Below are positions 1-5,534 of a DNA stretch of 8,678 nt, in pieces. Position numbers and translations under genes: made by a program. The stretch spans positions 1 through 8,678 of the forward strand of contig MGMT01000052.1 of assembly GCA_001796525.1 (NCBI GenBank). The letters run 5' to 3'. The notes under the pieces are model-generated. The model was not told the origin of the DNA. It was given only the letters and a program-made list of their open reading frames with translations, and ran no database searches. Origin of the DNA: Chloroflexi bacterium RBG_13_51_52. Its GTDB lineage: Bacteria; Chloroflexota; Dehalococcoidia; Dehalococcoidales; RBG-16-60-22. The first letter of the stretch is position 1; every line of letters starts with the position of its first letter.

Positions 1-213
1 AGGACAGCTGCGGAACTGATTTTGAAGGGAATGGAAATAATGGGCTGTTATGGCTATATCCGGGTGAACCACTACGAGAAGTATTACCGCGACGCACCGG
101 CAGCGAAGCTGGTCATGGGAGGTAGTCACCTGGGGTATTTCGCGGTATGCCGCCAGTTCTATGACCTGGACTACTCTTCATTCGGCCCGGGCAAACTTCA
201 GACGCCAAAGTGA
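1..213 (+). CDS. Acyl-CoA dehydrogenase family protein, C-terminal fragment
   Basis: The reading frame is open from the first base and stops at TGA 211-213, so about 70 C-terminal residues of a longer gene are present. The fragment matches the last helical part of the acyl-CoA dehydrogenase fold: a Gly-Tyr-Gly-Tyr stretch (residues 15-19 read MGCYG, then Y) followed by an E-K-Y-Y-R-D-A segment (residues 26-32), the counterpart of the family's ERYYRDA. These flavoenzymes oxidise acyl-CoA thioesters at the alpha-beta bond and pass electrons to ETF. The position that holds the catalytic glutamate in MCAD-type enzymes (Y-E-G-T) reads M39-G40-G41-S42 here, so that base is missing or lies elsewhere, as in isovaleryl-CoA dehydrogenase. 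An internal TTG or ATG near 22-40 is not a real start, because the homology extends through it. The 73-base gap to the next gene on the same strand allows an operon. Confidence 0.72.
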   Translation, partial: RTAAELILKGMEIMGCYGYIRVNHYEKYYRDAPAAKLVMGGSHLGYFAVCRQFYDLDYSSFGPGKLQTPK

Positions 214-286
214 GATGAAAAGGATTAATGAAGCTCATATTGCTATACTTTCACGAGTAAAATAATGATACAGGGAGGACGGTAAA

Positions 287-1729
287 ATGATAGAAGCCGT
301 AAAATCCAGGCTTATCGACCAGCTGGATAAAATTGTCGGCAGTCAGTTCGTTTCCACCAATCCGGCCGACCTTTATATCTATTCCTACGACCTTACGTTT
401 GCGGAGTCTCATTCGCCGGATATCGTTGTTCTGCCGCAATCGGTAGAAGAAGTGCAGGCAATCCTAAAGCTTGCCAACCAGGAAAAGATACCGGTTATTC
501 CCTATATCGCCGGCGGGAATGTCGGCGGGTTGACCATTCCACTTAACGGTGGCATCTCTCTCGATCTCAAGAGAATGAACAATATCATCGAGGTCAGCGA
601 AGCCGATATGTATGCTCTGGTCGAGCCCGGCGTTACCTTCGGACAGATGAAAGCCTTCCTGAATAAAAATCATCCCACGCTGAAATACACGTACGCCTTT
701 TCACCGCCCTCCACCGGCGTTATCGCCAACGCTATCGTGCAGGGACTTGATAACCTTTCGTTTCGCTACGGCGCCGCCTCGCACTGGGTAACCGGACTGG
801 AAGTGGCGCTGGCTACCGGCGAACTGGTGAGAATCGGCTCCTGCGCCGCCAGCAAGACCTGGCAGGCTATCGCCCCCTTCCCCGAACTGGACGGGCTTTT
901 CCTGGGCTGGCAGGGAGCCACCGGCGTCATCACTAAAATGGCGGTCAGCCTCTGGCCTAACCCGCCCTACAATACAGCTCTAACTTACATGCCGATGGAC
1001 CTTGAAGGAGCCAATGAAATTCTCCAGTCGATTATCCGTACCCGTATCCCCGACGACCTTATCGGCACGTCTTTCACATTGAATAAAGCCGGCGTAGCGG
1101 CTTACGAACACCGGAAAATGGACCTATATCCGGCTGTTAAACGCGAGGGGGAAGAACCGGAGTTCGTCATTACCGCCGAACTCACCGGCAACAACGAAAA
1201 AGAACTCAACGCCAAAGCCGAAGCTATCGGGGAAGCCGTTGATGCCAAGTGCCAGAGCTATAAATTCACCGGCCCGGAGACCATGCCCAGTACTACCGCG
1301 GCCTTCCCCATGCAGGCGCTGGGTGTTTTAAGCTCCGGCGGCGGTCTGATGTGGGTGGGGACTTACGGGCCCATGAGCCGATGGCTGGAGACAGTGAAAA
1401 AAGGCTGCGAGCTCCAGGATAAATACGATATTACCCGCACCTGCTATACCCGTATCATGAACGAAGGGCACTTCGTGGGACTGCGCTGGATGCTACCATA
1501 TGACAAGGGCGACCCCGCCCTGGTGGAACGCATCAAGGACTTGTGCGCGGAGCAACTCGAACTGGTTCTGGAGACAGGCTACATCCCTTATAAAACCCCG
1601 GTCTGGGCGGTAAGGAAACTCGAAGAAAAGGTCAGTCCGGACTGGCTGAAGCTGCATCGTCGCATTAAAGCTGCCCTCGACCCGAACAATATCATGAACC
1701 CCGGCCGCTGGGGCATGCCCCGGGAATAA
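287..1729 (+). CDS. FAD-linked oxidase/dehydrogenase of the VAO (4-cresol dehydrogenase-like) family
   Basis: A 480-residue flavoprotein starting at ATG 287, with GGGAGG at 273-278 as ribosome binding site. An N-terminal PCMH-type FAD domain (about residues 40-225) shows the pyrophosphate loop AGGNVGG (75-81), GGISLDLKRMN (88-98) and VEPGVTFGQM (112-121). A C-terminal FAD-oxidase domain ends with LDPNNIMNPG (464-473). The VEPGVTFGQM run, the GLDN segment with D155 (VAO has an active-site Asp in the equivalent stretch) and a GYIPYKT segment (431-437) resemble vanillyl-alcohol oxidase and 4-cresol dehydrogenase more than plain GlcD. The VAO-family PYRT reads PYKT here. A His at 395 lies near where VAO carries its FAD-linking His, but covalent attachment is not established. 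The protein probably oxidises a hydroxy acid, alcohol or phenol. The Fe-S gene 30 bases downstream suggests Fe-S clusters, rather than oxygen or a cytochrome, take the electrons. The substrate cannot be read from the sequence. Confidence 0.85.
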   Translation: MIEAVKSRLIDQLDKIVGSQFVSTNPADLYIYSYDLTFAESHSPDIVVLPQSVEEVQAILKLANQEKIPVIPYIAGGNVGGLTIPLNGGISLDLKRMNNIIEVSEADMYALVEPGVTFGQMKAFLNKNHPTLKYTYAFSPPSTGVIANAIVQGLDNLSFRYGAASHWVTGLEVALATGELVRIGSCAASKTWQAIAPFPELDGLFLGWQGATGVITKMAVSLWPNPPYNTALTYMPMDLEGANEILQSIIRTRIPDDLIGTSFTLNKAGVAAYEHRKMDLYPAVKREGEEPEFVITAELTGNNEKELNAKAEAIGEAVDAKCQSYKFTGPETMPSTTAAFPMQALGVLSSGGGLMWVGTYGPMSRWLETVKKGCELQDKYDITRTCYTRIMNEGHFVGLRWMLPYDKGDPALVERIKDLCAEQLELVLETGYIPYKTPVWAVRKLEEKVSPDWLKLHRRIKAALDPNNIMNPGRWGMPRE

Positions 1730-1759
1730 CCGGGAGACTTCTTATCAAAGGAGACCGTA

Positions 1760-2935
1760 ATGGCTTTGAAAGATTTGCAGGAATGGCTTTACGGGTGCAC
1801 GCACTGCGGCACCTGCAAGGATGTCCTTAATATATTTTCCCCCGCCTGCCCGGCCGGCGAAAAATACCAGCTTGAGTCTTACTTTCCTTCGGGGAAAATG
1901 CTGATAGCGAGGGGTGTCGCTAACGGTGTTCTGAATTTAGACGATGATGACACCCGCGAACGTATCTATGCCTGCACCGGCTGCCTTTCCTGCGAGCAGC
2001 AGTGCGGCGTTTACCATCACCAGCACATCTTCGAGACCGTGCAGGCGCTCCGCTCGGAGGCGGTCACGCAGGGCAACCTAAATCCCGCCTACATGGTCAT
2101 GGTGGAAAGCCTGAAGAAGGATGATAACGTCTTCGGTAAAGCTAAAGCGGAACGCGGCGATTGGGCTAAAGACCTTAAAATCAAAGATGCCGCCAAAGAA
2201 AAAACGGATGTCGTTTACCATGCCGGCTGCATGCTTTCATTCGACCCCGAGCTATGGGAAATACCCCGCAGCGCCATAAAGCTCTTGGAAGCCGCCGGGA
2301 TTGATGCGGGCATCATGGGGGCGGAAGAGTCCTGCTGCGGCGGCCGCGCCTACGAAATCGGCTATGACGGCGAGTTCACCAAGTACGCGGAACACTTTAT
2401 AGAGACCTTTAATTCGCTGGGCGCGGGTAAGGTCATTACATCTTGCTCGGACGGTTACAGCACGTTTAAAAAACTCTACCCTAAAATGAATATCGAAATG
2501 AAATTCGATACCCTGCACACGGCGGAATATCTCGACGTTTTAATTAAAGACAAAAAACTCAAGTTTACCAAAAAAGTGCCGCTAAAAGTCACATATCACG
2601 ACCCGTGCCACCTGGGCAGGCACCTGGGCGAAAGCGGCATTTACGATTCTCCGCGGAATGTCCTGAAAAGCATCCCGGGCATCGAGTTAGTGGAAATGGA
2701 ACGCAACCGAGAAAATGCCTGGTGCTGCGGGGCGGGAGCCGGCGTCAGTCAGGCAAACCCCGACTTCGCCCTCTGGACCGCCAACGAAAGGCTGAAGGAA
2801 GCCCAATCCACCGGCGCTACGGCGCTGGTCACCTCCTGCCCCTGGTGCGTCAGGAACTTCAGAGACGCCGTAAAAAAGTACGGTGAAAATATAGAAATTT
2901 ACGATATAGCCGAGATAGCCTGCAAAGCGTTATAA
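1760..2935 (+). CDS. (Fe-S)-binding protein with two CCG domains, GlcF/HdrD-like electron carrier
   Basis: A 391-residue soluble protein starting at ATG 1760, with AAAGGAG at 1747-1753. Two ferredoxin-type [4Fe-4S] motifs lie at the N-terminus: C13-x2-C16-x2-C19 with C30-P31, and C72-x2-C75-x2-C78-x3-C82. Two cysteine-rich CCG domains follow. The first has C157, the C192-C193-G-G pair and C229; the second has C283, C322-C323-G and C360-x2-C363. This order is that of glycolate oxidase subunit GlcF, LldE/LutA relatives and the HdrD-type subunit of heterodisulfide reductase. Such proteins carry electrons from a flavin partner to a quinone, a thiol/disulfide or another Fe-S protein; CCG domains can hold noncubane clusters. 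There is no signal peptide or membrane segment. The 30-base spacing from the FAD oxidase makes a two-subunit dehydrogenase the likely unit. The electron acceptor is unknown. Confidence 0.88.
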   Translation: MALKDLQEWLYGCTHCGTCKDVLNIFSPACPAGEKYQLESYFPSGKMLIARGVANGVLNLDDDDTRERIYACTGCLSCEQQCGVYHHQHIFETVQALRSEAVTQGNLNPAYMVMVESLKKDDNVFGKAKAERGDWAKDLKIKDAAKEKTDVVYHAGCMLSFDPELWEIPRSAIKLLEAAGIDAGIMGAEESCCGGRAYEIGYDGEFTKYAEHFIETFNSLGAGKVITSCSDGYSTFKKLYPKMNIEMKFDTLHTAEYLDVLIKDKKLKFTKKVPLKVTYHDPCHLGRHLGESGIYDSPRNVLKSIPGIELVEMERNRENAWCCGAGAGVSQANPDFALWTANERLKEAQSTGATALVTSCPWCVRNFRDAVKKYGENIEIYDIAEIACKAL

Positions 2936-2957
2936 AAAAACGGCCATAACTGGCTCG

Positions 2958-2982
2958 GATGAATGTAAGTTTATCATTCATC
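2958..2982 (+). repeat. Small inverted repeat between the Fe-S gene and the UDG-like gene
   Basis: GATGAATG (2958-2965) and CATTCATC (2975-2982) form a perfect 8-base stem with a 9-base loop, followed by TTTAATGTT. It could be a weak terminator for the upstream pair, but the stem is AT-rich and the T run is short. A TAAAAT at 2991-2996 lies 8 bases before the next start codon, so the hairpin may instead sit in the promoter region of that gene. Confidence 0.35.
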
Positions 2983-3004
2983 TTTAATGTTAAAATAGAA
3001 AATC

Positions 3005-3613
3005 ATGAAAATCAGCGATGATATTAGATGCGTTGACTTCCCCTGCGCGGACGTGGATGAAAAAAGCTATATCATACCGGCGGTAGAAATCGATCCGGTT
3101 AAGATCAAAGTCCTGATGATAACGGAAGCCCCGCCCAATGATAAGGCGGATTATTTTTACGCTGCCGGCAGTCCTTTTTACCTACAGACTACCCTCCAGG
3201 CATTTAAAGACGCCGGGGCAAACGTATCGTCAATACAGGATATCCTTTATTTGGGCGTTTATATCACCACGGCGATAAAGTGCGGCAAGACACAGTACGC
3301 CGTTTCCCCGGAAACCATGAAAAACTGCTCGAGGTTATTGGCACAAGAGATAGCCCTTTTCCCTGACGTTAAAGTGTACATGCTCATGGGTGATGTGGCT
3401 ATTAAAATGATGAACGGTATCTGGAAGCAAAAGACGGGGAAGCGAGTGATACCGGCCGGGTCCACCTATAAAATCAGGGGGCAGGCTTACTATTACGAAG
3501 ATAAAAGAGTCCTGCCCTCTTACACACCGGCGGGCAAAAACTTCCTTATTGAAAAGTCTAAAAGAAAGATGGTGGCGGAAGACATCCGGGAGGCTTTCAA
3601 GCTTACCCGTTAA
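3005..3613 (+). CDS. Uracil-DNA glycosylase superfamily protein with altered motifs
   Basis: A 202-residue protein that follows the layout of family 4 (Fe-S) uracil-DNA glycosylases. ITEAPPND (39-46) stands where the family has GEAPG. A segment IKCGK...SPE...C (C93, then 14 residues, then C108) matches the family's KCRPP...PxxxExxxC stretch, followed by a VYMLMGDVA strand (124-132) like the usual VxxLGxxA. With C9 and C14 near the N-terminus there are four cysteines, the number needed for a [4Fe-4S] cluster, though the first pair is Cx4C instead of the usual Cx2C. The HPS catalytic motif reads L170-P-S. The His is therefore missing, and true uracil excision is doubtful. The start at ATG 3005 has no clear Shine-Dalgarno site; with TAAAAT at 2991-2996 the mRNA may be nearly leaderless. 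The gene converges on the LysR gene with a 3-base gap. Confidence 0.65.
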   Translation: MKISDDIRCVDFPCADVDEKSYIIPAVEIDPVKIKVLMITEAPPNDKADYFYAAGSPFYLQTTLQAFKDAGANVSSIQDILYLGVYITTAIKCGKTQYAVSPETMKNCSRLLAQEIALFPDVKVYMLMGDVAIKMMNGIWKQKTGKRVIPAGSTYKIRGQAYYYEDKRVLPSYTPAGKNFLIEKSKRKMVAEDIREAFKLTR

Positions 3614-3616
3614 GCG

Positions 3617-4552
3617 CTAGTTTCTGGCAGCCTGCGCCGCCGATTTCTCGCGTTTTTTCTCCAGCGCTCTCCTGACCAGCAAAGCAAACTTCTCCGCCAT
3701 GGGGTGTTCCGGGGCATCGGCGCGCAACAGCGCTTCCACGCCAACAAAGATATCGCCGGAGAGAGGCAGTATTTTCAACCTGCCCTCGGCAATAGACCTT
3801 TCCACGCTCCTGATATGATGGAAACCCACCCCTTCACCGTTTTCCACGAGATTAATCCCCCACTCGGAACTGTTCACCTCTACGATAATCGGCGACGGCA
3901 TGTGGCAACCCCCTACCCGGATTCTTTTCAGGATTATCTGACGCGTGGCGGATGTTTCCGGGCCCAGTACCAGGGGGTAGCCGCAAAGGTTGGCGAATGC
4001 CAGTCGCGGTCTTTGCGCAATAGCGCTGGAAGGCGACGCCACGAGGACCAGTTTCTCCTGTGAAGACAGCACCACCGATTTCAACTTGGGGTTGCCGTAA
4101 TCCGTGCTGACCACTATTCCCAAATCTACTTCACAATCTAAAACGGCTTCGGCGATCTCGAAAGAAGAAGCGCTCTTGATAATCAGCTTGACGCGGGGAT
4201 AGAGTTTTTCAAAAGCCGACGCGGCTGAAGCAACGCAGGTGCTGAAAGTGGTGGATATTCCAACACGCAGGCTGGCTTCTTTAAGGTTTTCCAGATAATT
4301 TTCCGCGCCGTTCATCTGATGATGAATCTCGCTCACGTATTTAAATAGGCCGGAACCGGTACGGGTCAGCGAAACCTTCTGCCTTTTTACCTCAAGAAGT
4401 TTGAGTCCGACATTCCTTTCCAGCGACCTGATATGATAGGTAACGGTAGGTTGAGTAAGACATAGCTTTTCCGCCGCCGCGGTGATGCTTTCCTCGCTGG
4501 CGACGTAGTAAAAAACGATGAGGCTGTGAATGTCCAGTTTTGAAGGCGTCAT
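3617..4552 (-). CDS. LysR-family transcriptional regulator
   Basis: A 311-residue protein read from ATG at 4552 down to 3617. An N-terminal winged helix-turn-helix covers about residues 6-66, with the family pattern S22-I-T-A-A-A-E-K-L and T33-Q-P-T-V-T, then LTRTG at 62-66. A linker helix follows, and a LysR substrate-binding domain spans about 92-300. There is no membrane segment. LysR proteins act as tetramers, usually repress their own gene and activate a divergent one when a small inducer is bound. Here the divergent target would be the corrinoid protein and methyltransferase pair from 4869, so the inducer may be that system's substrate (inference). The start puts the HTH at the usual distance from the N-terminus. 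Its ribosome binding site is weak (CAGG about 8 bases upstream on this strand). The 3' end lies 3 bases from the convergent UDG-like gene. Confidence 0.93.
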   Translation of the reverse strand: MTPSKLDIHSLIVFYYVASEESITAAAEKLCLTQPTVTYHIRSLERNVGLKLLEVKRQKVSLTRTGSGLFKYVSEIHHQMNGAENYLENLKEASLRVGISTTFSTCVASAASAFEKLYPRVKLIIKSASSFEIAEAVLDCEVDLGIVVSTDYGNPKLKSVVLSSQEKLVLVASPSSAIAQRPRLAFANLCGYPLVLGPETSATRQIILKRIRVGGCHMPSPIIVEVNSSEWGINLVENGEGVGFHHIRSVERSIAEGRLKILPLSGDIFVGVEALLRADAPEHPMAEKFALLVRRALEKKREKSAAQAARN

Positions 4553-4650
4553 TTTTTAACCTGCCCGGGCAAGCATCAAGTACACCTGCCTATCTTTGCT
4601 AATACTATATTTTTTCCGGTTTGCTGGCGTTTCCAGATATCAGAGTGTTC

Positions 4651-4666
4651 TCTATGATATCATAGA
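4651..4666. repeat. 16-base perfect palindrome, candidate operator
   Basis: TCTATGATATCATAGA reads the same on both strands. Its core GATATCA (4656-4662) is repeated at 4636-4642, exactly 20 bases (about two helical turns) away. It overlaps the candidate -10 box of the LysR promoter, a position suited to autorepression. The symmetry is even, so it does not fit the classic T-N11-A LysR box and could bind another regulator. Confidence 0.45.
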
Positions 4667-4682
4667 TAAAATTGTATTGCAA
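4654..4682 (-). promoter_or_regulatory. Candidate promoter of the LysR gene
   Basis: On the minus strand TTGCAA (4682-4677) and TATCAT (4659-4654) are 17 bases apart and match the sigma-70 boxes at 4 of 6 and 5 of 6 positions. Transcription would begin near 4647, giving a leader of about 95 bases. An alternative -10 (TATAGT, 4609-4604) lacks a well-spaced -35 box. Confidence 0.35.
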
Positions 4683-4737
4683 TCCATTTGCATGACTCCC
4701 ATATCTGTCCGCAAATCACTTCATCCTCAATATTGCC

Positions 4738-4753
4738 ATGCAAAGCCTTGCAT
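4738..4753. promoter_or_regulatory. Inverted repeat ATGCAA-N4-TTGCAT, candidate LysR recognition site
   Basis: Six-base arms (4738-4743 and 4748-4753) flank a 4-base spacer. The centre lies about 70 bases upstream of the predicted start near 4815, where LysR proteins commonly bind their recognition site. The same half-site recurs as TTGCAA at 4795-4800, inside the promoter spacer, which could be the activation site. The spacing is one base longer than T-N11-A. This is inference from position and symmetry. Confidence 0.45.
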
Positions 4754-4779
4754 TTTTCTCTCCAAATCGCTAATATGTG

Positions 4780-4808
4780 TTGAAGTATTTCGGTTTGCAA
4801 CGTATAAT
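4780..4808 (+). promoter_or_regulatory. Sigma-70-type promoter of the corrinoid/methyltransferase operon
   Basis: TTGAAG (4780-4785), a 17-base spacer and a perfect TATAAT (4803-4808). The start would be near 4815, leaving a leader of about 54 bases to ATG 4869. The weak last two bases of the -35 box fit a promoter that needs an activator, in line with the divergent LysR gene. Confidence 0.7.
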
Positions 4809-4868
4809 AGAAAGCTGCAACAAAAGTTACAGAGAGTCGATATATAAAAGGGATAGGAGGCAAATAAC

Positions 4869-5501
4869 ATGGCTAAAGATTTATCCAAGGCGCTGGCCGA
4901 CCTCAAAGAAGATGAGGCTGTGGCAATCGTGAAGGAAAAACTGAATGCCGGCGCCGACCCCATGGGTATTCTCAATGATGCCGGGAAGGGCATGGAAACG
5001 GTGGGGGCGCGCTTCTCAAAAGGCGAGTATTTCATACCGGACCTGGTTTACTCCGGGGAAATACTGAAGAAAATCAATGAACTGGTCAAGCCCAAACTCA
5101 CTGGGGGAGGCGCCGCAAAGACCGGCGGCAAGGTCATAATCGGCACGGTAGCCGGTGATATCCATGACATCGGCAAAGACATCGTCGTCTTCATGCTCGA
5201 TGTCAGCGGCTTCGAGGTTTACGACCTCGGCGTGGATGTGCCCGTACAGAAATTCGTCGATAAGATTAAAGAGACAGGCGCACCGACCGTCGGGTTAAGC
5301 GGCTTCCTGACACTGGCATATGATTCCATGAAACAGACTATCGACGCTATCAAGAGTGCCGGCTTGAGAGAAAAGACCAAGATAATGATAGGCGGCGGCC
5401 AGATAACCCCAGAAATCGTGAAATACACCGGCGCCGATGCTTCCGGCAAAGACGCCATAGAGGGAGTCGCCCTCGCCAGAAAATGGGCAAGCGTAAAATA
5501 A
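4869..5501 (+). CDS. Methyltransferase cognate corrinoid protein (MtbC/MtmC/MtvC type)
   Basis: A 210-residue cobalamin-binding protein starting at ATG 4869, with AGGAGG at 4855-4860. A helical cap domain (about 5-78) has the usual stretch G46-A-R-F-S-K-G-E-Y-F-I-P-D. A Rossmann B12 domain (about 86-208) carries D97-x-H99-x-x-G102, whose His coordinates cobalt from below. The SxL element reads S144-G-F146, and GGGQIT lies at 175-180. These proteins carry the methyl group as methyl-Co(III) between a substrate methyltransferase and an acceptor methyltransferase (THF- or CoM-linked), in the cytoplasm. The next gene, 33 bases on, is the probable partner methyltransferase. Substrates in this class include methylamines, methanol and methoxyaromatics; the protein alone does not show which. 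No corrinoid-reactivating ATPase (RamA/RACE type) is in the window. Confidence 0.93.
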   Translation: MAKDLSKALADLKEDEAVAIVKEKLNAGADPMGILNDAGKGMETVGARFSKGEYFIPDLVYSGEILKKINELVKPKLTGGGAAKTGGKVIIGTVAGDIHDIGKDIVVFMLDVSGFEVYDLGVDVPVQKFVDKIKETGAPTVGLSGFLTLAYDSMKQTIDAIKSAGLREKTKIMIGGGQITPEIVKYTGADASGKDAIEGVALARKWASVK

Positions 5502-5534
5502 TATCCTTCATGGAATATTAACAGGAGGTGAAAA

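Larger units (their letters stand above)
4553..4868. promoter_or_regulatory. Divergent control region between the LysR gene and the methyl-transfer operon
   Basis: These 316 bases contain no convincing gene and are clearly more AT-rich than the flanking genes. They hold promoter-like elements on both strands, a 16-base palindrome (4651-4666), a 6+6 inverted repeat (4738-4753) and several copies of the pentamer TTGCA/TGCAA: 4677-4682 (TTGCAA), 4688-4692, 4739-4743, 4748-4752, 4795-4800 (TTGCAA) and 4816-4820. A short palindrome TGCCCGGGCA lies at 4562-4571 just upstream of the LysR start. No cobalamin riboswitch is apparent; the predicted leader of the + operon is only about 54 bases. Confidence 0.7.

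Noticed and set aside
244..249. TATACT as -10 box for the gene at 287
   Set aside because: No acceptable -35 box lies 16-18 bases upstream, and the gene may be read from the upstream acyl-CoA dehydrogenase transcript.
4651..4666. Classic T-N11-A LysR box in the palindrome
   Set aside because: The palindrome has an even centre, so the T and A are spaced by 10 or 14 bases, not 11. It is kept as an operator of unknown owner.
4596..4847. 83-codon open frame in the divergent control region
   Set aside because: The frame has no ribosome site, covers the promoter and operator elements, and its composition looks like AT-rich noncoding DNA.
4809..4868. Cobalamin riboswitch upstream of the corrinoid gene
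   Set aside because: The leader after the predicted start is about 54 bases, far too short, and no B12-box-like sequence was seen.
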